Below are positions 17,700 through 27,550 of a stretch of 64,000 nucleotides of DNA, piece after piece. The position numbers were made by a program, and so were the translations under genes. The DNA comes from Purshia tridentata. Taxonomy: Eukaryota > Streptophyta > Magnoliopsida > Rosales > Rosaceae. How positions within the stretch are numbered: position 1 is the first letter of the stretch; every line of letters starts with the position of its first letter. Where the stretch lies: assembly GCA_003254885.1 (NCBI GenBank), contig QANT01009119.1, positions 80,547 through 144,546 of the forward strand, given 5' to 3'. The notes under the pieces were generated by a model. The model ran no database searches and was not told the DNA's origin. It saw only the letters and a list, made by a program, of their open reading frames with translations.

Positions 17700-18674
17700 C
17701 TATGAAACTTTTAAGAACCCTAAACAGCTCCTTGGCCTTGGAGGGATCAAGAAAATGAACCCATGATAACCTCCTTCCACAAAATGACGTACCACTTGCA
17801 CACCTTTCTCCTCCAACATCTTCGCCACCTCGATCTGACGGTCAATCAGTAGGTCCCCATCGCAGCCAGTCACCAAAACTCTCCACCCAAGCGCCCTCAC
17901 TCGATCTAGCTGCTTAAAAGCACCCTCCACCGTTGGATTGCAATACTCGTGATCCCGGTCACCCCCCAGAGGCAACGACAAGTCCCACAGCAGATCAGAA
18001 ACACTTAGCGGGAAAATAGGGTCGTTCGCCAACCTTAACTCTGAGCTACTTCTCTGGGTCCCACCAAAGAATGGATGCTGTAATATCAGCCCCTGGATCT
18101 TCAACGGGTGGAGAAGGTCAACGTCCGCATGAAGACCTATGTGGTAGGCCATATTAGCCCCAGCACTGGTGCCCGTGAGGAAACAATTCGAAAGGTCAGC
18201 ATGGTCGCTCAACCAACCATCTGGGGTGGTTTTGATCCAGTGCAGCGCTTCCATTGCATCGTCATAAGCTGCGGGCAGCCGGTGCTCTGGAGCTAGCCTG
18301 TATTCGACGGATGCGATGATGACATGGACCTCAGTTGCAAGGTTGACACAATAATCATGTAAGATGGTGGTGGCGGCACTGAATAATACGAAGCCTCCAC
18401 CGTGGTAAAAGACTATGAGAGGCAACTTGGTGGGTGCGGTTGAAGAGGAATGATTCAGTGCATCACGTGGCATGAATATTCGGACCCATGTGTTGTTTGA
18501 TTGGTTTATGGGGATGTCTTTGGAGAGGACAGGGGTGGGAAGCTTGGGATCAGACGATGGTGGGCTTTCTGGGATTTTGACCAAGCGTGTGATTGTGCCG
18601 TCGGGGTTGGCTGCAATATGGAGGAGCTGATAAGGATCAATGGTGGAGATCGAACTGGATATGGACGCTGACAT
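17700..18674 (-). CDS. CXE: CXE carboxylesterase with frameshifted C-terminal tail
   Basis: Plant class-I carboxylesterase of the alpha/beta-hydrolase GID1/HSL family; relatives hydrolyse small acyl esters in the cytosol. Single exon of 324 codons from the ATG at 18674; in-frame codons reach 18707 but start with GTG. Seen: the DPY N-terminal motif (13-15), oxyanion-hole HGGG (91-94), nucleophile Ser170 in GTSAG, Asp of CDGDLLID (272-278), and catalytic His304 in GGYHG. After GGYHG one base is missing compared with paralogues. The expected DPSKAKELF..VLK tail is shifted into another frame, and the last ~19 residues are unrelated. The original tail still exists in the next frame, ending shortly after 17700. 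Catalytic residues are intact, so activity is possible, but the final helix is lost. It could be an early pseudogene. Confidence 0.85.
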   Translation of the reverse strand: MSASISSSISTIDPYQLLHIAANPDGTITRLVKIPESPPSSDPKLPTPVLSKDIPINQSNNTWVRIFMPRDALNHSSSTAPTKLPLIVFYHGGGFVLFSAATTILHDYCVNLATEVHVIIASVEYRLAPEHRLPAAYDDAMEALHWIKTTPDGWLSDHADLSNCFLTGTSAGANMAYHIGLHADVDLLHPLKIQGLILQHPFFGGTQRSSSELRLANDPIFPLSVSDLLWDLSLPLGGDRDHEYCNPTVEGAFKQLDRVRALGWRVLVTGCDGDLLIDRQIEVAKMLEEKGVQVVRHFVEGGYHGFIFLIPPRPRSCLGFLKVS

Positions 18675-19030
18675 TGTTAATGAACTTTTTCGTTCATGGA
18701 CTTGCACAATACTCTATATAATTAAAGACTTTCTATGGCCCTTGTCTTATTTTTTTTACTTTATTCTGATCGAATAAGATGAATGCATCTTTGGATTCCT
18801 TTCCAACCTTATTATATAACATTGACCACCATAATAAAACAAGAAACATATAGGTCTTTCTTATTATGATTTATATATGTCAATAATCGATCTTTAATTA
18901 AATTAATACAATCATAGCCGGCCATCACTGATTCAGCAAACAAAGGTAGCTCTACTTACTTTCCAATGTTCATTATGAAAATTTGAATTATATTAGACAT
19001 TTTACTTAATGCAACATGCGATCAAATTGT

Positions 19031-19090
19031 CAAGGACGGATCCAGAAATTAAAAATGAGGTGGGGGTTAAACAAAAAGGCTATCTGAAGA
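19031..19090. mobile_element. Solo end of a hAT-like element
   Basis: CAAGGACGGATCC at 19031 closely matches the termini of the 587-bp element at 19779-20365, but no matching opposite end was found nearby. It sits about 60 bp beyond the 3' end of the broken esterase. It may be a truncated relic of the same family or an end left by a rearrangement. Confidence 0.5.
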
Positions 19091-19091
19091 A

Positions 19092-20685
19092 AACATGAAT
19101 CTTTTAAAGACCTCAAACAGAGCCTAATTGGCCTTGGAGAGCTCAACCACATCAGCCCCACGATAACCTCCTTCAACAAAATGACCCACAACTCGCACAC
19201 CCTTTTCCTCCAACAACTTCACCACCTCAATCTGACGGTCGATCAGTAGGTCCCCATCACAGCCAGTCACGAAAACTTTCCACCCAAGCGCCCGCACTCG
19301 ATCCAAGTGCTTAGAAACTTCCTCCACCGTTGGATTGCAATACTCGTGGTCACGGTCAACTCCCAGAGGCAACGACAAGTCCCACAGCAGATCACAAGCA
19401 CTTAGCGGTAAAATCGGGTCGTCCGCGAACCTCAACTCCGAGCCACTCCTTGGGGCCGCAACCAAAGAATGATTGCTGTAATATCAGGCCTTGGATCTTC
19501 AAGGGGAGGAGACGTCCAACATCCGCATGAAGACCTGTGTGGTAGGCCATATTAGCCCCAACACTGGTGCGGCCCATGAGGAAACATTTTGACAGGTCAG
19601 CATAGTCTCTCAACCAGTCATCTGGGGTGGTTTTGATCCAGTGCAGCGCTTCCATTGCATCGTCATAAGCCACCGGCAGTCGGTGCTCTGGAGCGAGCCT
19701 GTACTCGACGGATGCGATGATGAAGTGGACGTGCGTGGCAAGGTTGACACAATACTCGTGGAAGAATGATGTGGCAGCCAAGGACAGATCCAAGAGCTTT
19801 AACTTGGGGAGTCAAGATTAGAGCATTTTCCAATTTGATGCTGCAAAGCGACAGCAAAATTTTCTAAAGACCACTATTGACTTGAAAATTTTTTAGTCAT
19901 TATTTTTAGTATTTGGTTAAATTAGATTGTTTTTAGATTTTCATTTCTATTTCATAAGTTAATTGGGTTTTTATTTTAATAAGTTTAAATTTTGTGTCTA
20001 AATTTAATTTTATATTTATTTATTTTAAGCTCAAAATAATAAAAGGGTCAAAATAAATAAAATGCAAGAGAAGACTTAGCCCTTGAGCCCAAAGTCAAAT
20101 TAGTCCAACGCTCACAGCTTTTTCAAAACTTTCTCCTGATGAAAATGAACCTATTGCTTTCTTCTGAGGCTAAACTAAACAAAACAAAAAACTCAGAATG
20201 GAGGTGGTGTTGTTCAGCCTTCAAGGTTCATCAAGGCTTGGGGGGTCGCCAACGGTGCTTGGGGGGTCACAATCGCTGGGCTTGGAGGGTCACTGCGTTG
20301 AGAAAAAGTTTTCGTTAGGAAGGGATCGCCGCGACCCCCCACTTCTACACGTGGATCCGTCCCTGGTGGCAGCACTGAATAATACAAAGCCTCCACCGTG
20401 GTAAAAGACTATGAGGGGCAACTTACTGGTTGGTGTGGCTGAGGAGGAATGATCAAGTGCATCGCACGGCAGGTATAACCGAACCGAGGTGTTGTTTGAT
20501 TGGTTGATTGGAATGTCTTTGGAGAGGACAGAGATAGGAAGGTTGGGATCGGACGTGGGTGGGATGTCTGAATATTTGGCATAGCGTGTGATGGTGCCGT
20601 CCGCGTTGGCTGCAATACGGAGGCGCTCATAAGGATCAACGGTGGAGATCGGACTGGATTTGGACGCTACCGTTTCACTTGCCAT
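19092..20685 (-). pseudogene. CXE carboxylesterase pseudogene split by a transposon
   Basis: The 5' part runs from ATG 20685 through SKDIPINQSNNT and HGGGFVLFSAAT, then is cut by the element 19779-20365. The reading frame resumes at AATSFFHEYC and continues past YRLAPEHRLP. Further damage is seen: an extra codon in the nucleophile motif (GRTSVG instead of GTSAG), a frameshift after FFG (about 19470), catalytic His replaced by Arg (GGYRG), and an in-frame TAG at 19124-19126 just before the normal end. Residual homology runs to about 19092. Without the insertion the gene would match its neighbours in length. With these lesions no active esterase can be made. Which lesion came first cannot be told from one genome. 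Confidence 0.93.
19779..20365. mobile_element. Non-autonomous hAT-type transposon, 587 bp
   Basis: The ends are CAAGGACAGATCCA on the left and, on the opposite strand, CAGGGACGGATCCA on the right: 14-bp terminal inverted repeats with two mismatches. The 8-bp sequence GTGGCAGC is duplicated directly on both sides (19771-19778 and 20366-20373). An 8-bp duplication and CA...TG ends are the hallmarks of hAT elements. The interior has no frame resembling a transposase, so it would need a transposase in trans. Removing it together with one copy of GTGGCAGC joins the two esterase halves in frame at the SAAT codons. Confidence 0.92.
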
Positions 20686-21701
20686 TGTTAACTTTTGTTC
20701 TTGCCCTTGCTCAATGGTCTTTAATTTAATTATATACAGGCGTTGTTTTCTTTTCATATTTTTATTTTTTTTTCTCATCGAATAAGACGCATGCATCTTT
20801 TGATTCCTTTCAAAACTTAATATATTTAATAACGTTGACCATCATAATAAAACAAAGACACATTGGAGATTGGTCTTATTATAACTTGTATATCATTAAT
20901 CAATCTATGATTAGCATCTGCATAATGCATACAAACACAGCTATGACTGACTCAGAAAACAAAGATAGCTCTACTTAATTACTTTTCTTGGTGCCTTATG
21001 AAAATTTTCACACAATGCTGTATTTATTTTCGGACAGTTCATTTACTAATTAATGTTGTATTCTAATTTCAATAACACTTTAGTTATTATATTTTTATTT
21101 CATATTTTTATAGCATTTTACATATCATTAATTTATTGGATAAAATTATTCTTTGTCTTTTTGAGTTTTTATTTTTATTTTTTAGTATCCAATGTATGAA
21201 TGCTATGTAAATTGTCGCATAAGTTAATATAAAAATGTAGTAAGTATAATATTACTGTTCTAATTTATACAATTGGATGATATTTGAGATTTAAATGAGA
21301 AGAATAATATATTTAATGATTAAATTTAACACGATTGTAAAATCAATTATTCATTAAAATAAATATAACTTTTAGTTGCGTTATACCTTATGTATCTATC
21401 ATATTAAGTTTCAAATTACTAGTTTACATATACATACATATATCTTGAAAGAAAACAAAAAACAAAAAAGAGTTATTTAGAGATAAGTAGCATATATTTT
21501 CTCACCTCATGCATATCGACCATAAAAAAAAGCATTCATATACAATATGGTCTATAATTATTTCATAAAAAATAATGAGTAAATTTCACAACTTCAGTGA
21601 AATGAGGTTGGCTTAAAATGGATTGAAACTCTCCATCTCCCCCATAATAAAAAACAAAATTGCACAGCTTGAACTTATTTATTTATTTTTGTTATTAGAA
21701 G
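20686..21701. other. Spacer between carboxylesterase copies
   Basis: AT-rich spacer with no gene. The part near 20686-20950 resembles the 5' flank of the other esterase copy (18.71-18.96 kb), with shared runs such as GAATAAGA and CACCATAATAAAAC / GACCATCATAATAAAAC. This supports duplication of promoter and gene together. Confidence 0.6.
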
Positions 21702-22700
21702 CTAGAGCCGGAATATGAAGTTTTTATGAACGACAAACAGTAGCTTTGCCTTGGAGGGGTCAACATCCTCACGCCCATGATACCCTCCTTCAACAAAATG
21801 ACCCACCACTTGTACACCCTTTTCCTCTAACATCTTCACCAGCTCAATCTGACGGTCAACCAAAGGGTCCCCATCGCAGCCAGTCACCAATACTCTCCAC
21901 CCAACTACCTTCATTCGATCAAAATGCTTGGACCAATCACCCACCGTTGGATTGCAATACTCGTGATCACGGTCAAACCCAGGAGGCAACGACAAGTCCC
22001 ACATCAGATCATTAGCGCTTAGCGGCAAGACCGCGTCGTTCACTAACCTCACCTCTGACTTACTTCTCTGGGTCCCACTAAAGAACGGTTGCTGCAATAT
22101 CAGCCCTCGGATATTCAACGGGTGGAGATGGTCAGCTTCCGCAGCTGCACGAAGTCCTGCATGGTAGGCTATGTTACCCCCGGCGCTGGATCCCATGAGG
22201 AAACAATTTGAGAGATCGGCGTAGTCTCTCAACCAATCGTCTTGGGCGGTTTTGATCCAGTGCAGCGCTTCCACTGCATCTTCATAAGCTGCCGGCAGCC
22301 GATGCTCGGGAGCGAGCCTGTACTCGACGGATGCGATGATGACAGGGATATCAGTGGCAAAGTTGACACAGAAGTCATGGTAGATGGTTGAGGCTGCACT
22401 GAGAATTATGAAGCCTCCCCCGTGGAAAAAAACGATCAGAGGCAACTTGGCTGGTGTACGTGGAGATGAGGAGGAATGATCGAGTGCGTGGCGCGGCAGG
22501 AAAATGCGCACCCAGGTGTTGTTTGATTGGTTGATGGGGATGTCTTTGGAGAGAACTGAGGAGGGGAGCTTGGGATCAGAAGTTGGAGAAGCTTCTGGGC
22601 ATATGGCCAAGCGTGTGATGGTGCCGTCCGGGTTCGGTGCAATCTGGAGGCGCTGGTAGGGATCGACGGTGCAGATGGGGTTGGAATTGGACGCTGCCAT
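21702..22700 (-). CDS. CXE: CXE carboxylesterase, intact
   Basis: Class-I plant carboxylesterase (alpha/beta hydrolase fold 3), single exon, 332 residues, the usual size for this family. Seen: DPY at 13-15, PDGTITR, HGGG oxyanion hole (about 93-96), YRLAPEHRLPAAY, nucleophile Ser in GSSAGG (about 172), Asp in CDGDPLVD, and catalytic His in GGYHG (about 308). The tail DPSKAKLLFVVHKNFIF is normal. With Ser, Asp and His all present it should be a hydrolase, not a GID1 gibberellin receptor, which lacks the catalytic His. Natural substrates cannot be read from sequence; relatives in fruit act on volatile acetate esters. The start is the first ATG, and the MAASNSNP N-terminus aligns with the neighbouring copies. 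Confidence 0.94.
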   Translation of the reverse strand: MAASNSNPICTVDPYQRLQIAPNPDGTITRLAICPEASPTSDPKLPSSVLSKDIPINQSNNTWVRIFLPRHALDHSSSSPRTPAKLPLIVFFHGGGFIILSAASTIYHDFCVNFATDIPVIIASVEYRLAPEHRLPAAYEDAVEALHWIKTAQDDWLRDYADLSNCFLMGSSAGGNIAYHAGLRAAAEADHLHPLNIRGLILQQPFFSGTQRSKSEVRLVNDAVLPLSANDLMWDLSLPPGFDRDHEYCNPTVGDWSKHFDRMKVVGWRVLVTGCDGDPLVDRQIELVKMLEEKGVQVVGHFVEGGYHGREDVDPSKAKLLFVVHKNFIFRL

Positions 22701-23207
22701 TTCGTCTGACTTTCTTAACTTTTGTGAATGGCCTGATTCGCGTACTCAAAACTCATTATTATAGCGGTCTTCACCTAATTTTTGATGTTTTTTTAAAGAA
22801 TAAAACAGAAGCTTCTCTTTTTTTCCTTTTTTCAAAACTGTTGAATTTTTATGGCTAAATAAATATTTTCATCAACATAGTAGTAGCAGTCAAAATGCCG
22901 AACATGAACGGAAAAAGTTACCCTCGAATACATGAGTATGTAATATTTTTGTTTGATGAGAAATTGATTTTGTCGTTGAATTATTAAATTTTGTTTAATG
23001 TATAATATAATTAAATAGGATGAATAATTAAATTTACGTATTTTTATTATGTTTATTAAAATTAAAACTTCACAAACAAAACTAAAATAATAACTAAACT
23101 ACAAAAATGAAAGGATCATCAGTCTCTTTCCTATAGGTAAAGAATAATTGAATACACAATGACGCATGCTGGTAGGTGGTGGTAACGTACTTATTACTCA
23201 TCAGTCA

Positions 23208-24146
23208 TCACTCAACAATGGATTGATATATGAAATTTTTGAGGACCACAAACAGATCGTGGGCTTTGGACGGGTCGGTTACTTCCATACCATGATAACC
23301 ATCGCCAAAGTGGGTCACTACCCGGACACCCTTCTCCTCTAACATCTTCGCGAACTCCATTTGACGGTCAATCAACGGGTCTCCATAACAACCCGCAACC
23401 AAGACCCGACAACCCATCGCCCGAATCCTAAAACAACGATCAACTCTGTCACCCACCGTTGGATTGCAATACTCATGGTCGCGGTCAGCACCAATAGGCA
23501 ACACCCATCCCCACGCATCATCACAGCTGCGTAAAAACGGGTTGTCCGCCATCTGCAGCTCCGACCCAGTTCTCTTGGACCCACCAAAGAACGGATGGTG
23601 TAATATAAGCCCTTTGATCTTGAGGGCTTGAAAATGATCAATAACTTCACATGCGCGAAGCCCCGCATGGTAAGCTAGGTTTCCCCCGGAACTCGTACCC
23701 ATTAAAAAACAGTTTGAGAAATCAGCAAACTCCCGGACCCACAATTCGTCGGTGGTGGTAACCCAGTGCAACGCGTCCATGGCGTCATCATAAGCGGCAG
23801 GGAGGCGGTGTTCTGGGGCGAGACGGTAGTCGAGGGAGACGACAAGAGCTTGGAGTTGGAGAGCCATGTTTGAACAAAACTCATGGAATACGGTTGAGGT
23901 TGCCCTGAGGTAAATAAAGGCACCACCGTGGTAGTAAAATATCAGAGGGAGTTTGGAGGTGGAGGTGGGTAATTTGAGCAATTTGCGGGGTAGGAATAGT
24001 CGGACCATGATGGTTTGGTTGAAAGAGATGTCTTTGGAGAGGACTGGAGGAGTGGTGGGTGAGGAAGGGTGGGGATCGGCTGCTACGCTTGGAAATTGTA
24101 GGAGACGAGTGAAGGTGCCGTCGGGGTTGGAGGTGATCTGGGACAT
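23208..24146 (-). CDS. CXE: CXE carboxylesterase, divergent shorter copy
   Basis: Same esterase family, single exon, 312 residues. It is the most divergent member of the array: the N-terminus begins directly at the SNPDGTFTR segment, without the DPY motif. The oxyanion-hole motif is HGGA (73-76) rather than HGGG. Nucleophile Ser is in GTSSGG (about 152). The acid region is CYGDPLID and the histidine is in GDGYHG. The C-terminus DPSKAHDLFVVLKNFIYQ is complete. All triad residues are present, so it should be catalytic, perhaps with changed specificity. It probably represents an older duplication than the copies at 17.7-22.7 kb. Confidence 0.92.
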   Translation of the reverse strand: MSQITSNPDGTFTRLLQFPSVAADPHPSSPTTPPVLSKDISFNQTIMVRLFLPRKLLKLPTSTSKLPLIFYYHGGAFIYLRATSTVFHEFCSNMALQLQALVVSLDYRLAPEHRLPAAYDDAMDALHWVTTTDELWVREFADFSNCFLMGTSSGGNLAYHAGLRACEVIDHFQALKIKGLILHHPFFGGSKRTGSELQMADNPFLRSCDDAWGWVLPIGADRDHEYCNPTVGDRVDRCFRIRAMGCRVLVAGCYGDPLIDRQMEFAKMLEEKGVRVVTHFGDGYHGMEVTDPSKAHDLFVVLKNFIYQSIVE

Positions 24147-24169
24147 GTTGAATTATCGATCCACTTAAT

Positions 24170-24607
24170 TGCTCTTGTTGTTGCTTAATTTTTGGGTGAT
24201 CGAGGCTTTAACACAATTCGTCTGCAAGATAAAACATACAATAATCGAGCAAAAAATTTCTTAAACAAGAAGTAGTCGATCAAGGGTAAATTTGTTGAGT
24301 GCAACAGTCCATATATGTCCAAGTCCAACCAAAAAAATACAATTAAAATAAGAAGTAACAGTAAACAATCTATCCATAATTAGCATAACATAAGTGATAA
24401 GCCAGTAGTATTAGTTGAAGAGTCAATTTCTTGTTTGTATCATACTATCATGTTATTTATTATTTTATTTTATTTATTACGAGGGTAGGAGGAGAGTTTG
24501 AATTCACTATTACTTAAACTTACTATACACCAATCCATAAATTAATAGGAACGGATCTCATATGATTTGTAACATGTTGAAGTCACCAATTATCGTTCTA
24601 AGCCTAG
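24170..24607. other. Spacer upstream of the divergent esterase
   Basis: AT-rich non-coding sequence that probably contains the promoter of the 23208-24146 gene. No other feature seen. Confidence 0.5.
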
Positions 24608-24790
24608 TCAAAGGAATACTACTGTCTACTGTTGACTGATGTCTGGAGCTGTGAGATACATCACGTGTACAGGGAAAGAAATGCTGCCGCTCACTTTCTA
24701 CCCAAAATGGGTTGTGCTACGTACTGGTCTGGCCTCGAACAACATTTTACCGGAGGATTCGGCTGCCATGACCAGGCCCAGATTTATTTG
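24608..24790 (+). pseudogene. RNase H-like domain relic (retroelement type)
   Basis: The frame reads LTDVWSCEIHHVYRERNAAAHF (in two parts: LTDVWSC, then EIHHVYRERNAAAHF) followed by LPKMG. This resembles the C-terminal end of the RNase H domain found in plant LINE-type retroelements and host-derived RNase H-like proteins, where the pattern is V.HVYREGN..AD.LAK.G. The second catalytic Asp position (N-x-x-A-D) is His here. Only about 60 codons remain, with no reverse transcriptase nearby on either strand. A decayed fragment. Confidence 0.6.
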
Positions 24791-24928
24791 TTGTATTGTT
24801 TTTCTTGTTTTGGGCTTCGCTTAGATGACTACATTTTGAGTCCGCATCAGAATCCCAATTCGGGTTTTATATTGCCGTCGTTGATTCTGAAGAGAGAGAG
24901 AGAGGGGGTTGGAATAGCTAGAGATTAG

Positions 24929-27480
24929 TGGTGGCGGTGGAGATAGTAATGAGGTTAAAACTACTAAAAATGACGAAAAAGTTGACGGAATTAGATGAAA
25001 GAATGGCATCGCAAATTTTTTAAAATTTATAAAAATTAATTTAATTTTTAATTTAAATAGTAAAATGTAAATAATGTCATAATTCGGGTGACTTTTAATA
25101 AAGCCAAAATAATACTTGTAAACAGTGAGCTTCGTTCTATCTGGGCTTAAAATTGGACTAGGCTGACCTCATATATATGTTTAGGGTCAACTAATATTTT
25201 CTGTCCTATGTTTTATATTTGTTAATTTTTTTAATTTTTTTTTTTTATGTCTAATGAGTTCTAAGCTTAAGGATTATGTTAAGGATTCTAGTGATGGAAA
25301 ATGATGATGAGTTGATGATGTAAGGAGGGTTTAAATATATATATCATGCCAGAACTTTGATACCATTAATTAATAAGGCCAGAAGAAAAGATGTTTCATA
25401 TATTTCCTTTTGGGACCTAAAAAAGTATAGCAATTATTCACTTTTATCTGTTAAATTTTCAACAAACTCTGCCACGGCCCACGGCAAAGCCTTCACCACT
25501 ACTACAAGTCCGTATATATATTCAGACTGTGAGACAATCTTAAAATATTTAAGCTGTGTGTCCTACCAAAAAGAGACAATCTTCAACCTGTGTACGAGCT
25601 TTGTGACCCGCACATCGGAATACGCATATAAAATTAAGTTGCTATGAACTCAGAAGCCACTGTAACCATGTATATAATTTATTCCAGCAAAATACCCAAA
25701 ATATATCAAATATTCATGACAAATATTATTCCAAACTTTCTTTTGTTTTGGCCAGGGAAATATTATTCCAAACTTGACCAATGATAATACAAAGTTGGGA
25801 TTATATGTATTGGGGCAGTGGAGCTAAGATGGAGACACATTGACCCCACATATGCAGAGCAACTAGGTTTAGCTGACATGATAGCTATAGGTCATCGCAC
25901 TAGTGAAACATGGTATATTTGCACTTAATTATACGTACCCAGACTGCACCAATGTAATGCTTCAATATAAGAAATTGTTCTTCTCTTGAATGTATTTGGA
26001 TTTTGTATATGAATTGAAAGGTGGCCTCAAAGAATTATATCTGTAAAATTCGTCTAAAAATAGAAGTTCGGATTAATTTTCAATTAACTACTGTTTGAAC
26101 AAAACTCTTGTTCAAATTCCTTATTTTCAAATATTCTTAGATTCTAACCCCTTTGTTAACTTTATAAGTAGATGACTTTCGTATACTCACTTACATAGCT
26201 CGAGTAATATGAGATCTCAACTGGTTAAACTAGCTTAAGCGAGATATTGGGAAGTTATTTTGGTTTATAATAAAATAAAAGGATAAGATGTTTTGAAAAA
26301 TATCGTCAATTAATATATTTTTATAAGCATCTGGTTTGAAAACCAGAAAAGCACAGTTGATGTGAATGATGTGATGCCTTGACGTCTACAACTCTTCCAT
26401 AATTTCCATTAATATGGCCCAATTAATTCGGTTTTATGGTTGTTGCGTAGCGTGAAAATATAAATAATAAATCAATTTCTAACGTAGCATAAAAAAGAAT
26501 GGCTAGAGGTATTTCAGAAGCTTCACATGATGCAGCAAGAATCAATCAAACATTAATATAAATTATACAATAAAAATAATTTTGAAAAAAAAATTTATAA
26601 TTTGAAGATCGAACAAAGCGGGCTGCCACTTTTTTGCATTAAAGTTAGTTGATCAATTTCACACACAATGAAACAAATACGAGCCTTACTAGAATTCGTA
26701 AGGGCTATTCACAAATAAATATGAGGTCATTTATGAGAGAATAAATTTTACAAATATAGCATATATGTATGTAGGTGAGAAGTTCGTAAGAATAAATAAA
26801 TATTTTTTTAACATGAATAAGAAGCATTTTAATACTATATGAACCATATCAACTTGTAATAGACGTATCATATATGTTTCATTCGGTTTCGTCTGAATAT
26901 TTCATAAATTTTAAACAAACCAGATAATATCAGGTCATTGGCACATTAATTGGTACGTAATTAACTGTAAAGTAACAATCTTAAAACATGCAGCAATTAA
27001 TGGAAGTAATAGCTAGATTATTAGCAAAGAAAAAAGAAGATTATAAGAAATGAATAAGGAAATGAAAAAATCGATCTGCAATATCTAGGTTAAGAATGAA
27101 GGACACCAGTATCCATGCCCAAACAAAACAATGCCAGTTATATACCCTATCCTCATTCCAACCACTCGGAGACATACGCACCGATCAAAAGTTAAAACCC
27201 ACTGTCACTGTGCGATACACATCAGTTTTCAGTTTTCAGATTTCGCATGCAAGGCTAGCTAGCTATCTGACTTGATTTGACGGAACTGCCCGTAGACACT
27301 ACTCTCAGGCTCTCAGCAACAGAGGCAGCAGCTCGCAGCCGCCGCCATTTACACCTCCCAGAAACCCAGAAAAAGCCCACTTTCTTCATTTTAAGGTATC
27401 AAACAAAACAACTCCACACGACAACCACCCATATATAACAACAAAAATCAAAAACACATTTTAAAAAACCGAAAATGCCT
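24929..27480. other. Intergenic region, no gene seen
   Basis: About 2.5 kb of AT-rich DNA. An 18-bp direct repeat, AAATATTATTCCAAACTT, occurs at 25721-25738 and 25758-25775. No domain-bearing frame. The last ~70 bp may be 3' UTR of the trihelix/kinase-like gene on the minus strand. Confidence 0.55.
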
Positions 27481-27550
27481 GACCATTAATTTATAGATTG
27501 CCAGCCATGAAGAGACCCAATATTTGTGTTACACATGCCATCAGTAGCGG

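Noticed and set aside
17700-24146. Calling the esterase array GID1 gibberellin receptors
   Set aside because: The copies keep the catalytic His in GGYHG or GDGYHG and lack the GID1 N-terminal lid, so they are hydrolases of the same superfamily, not receptors.
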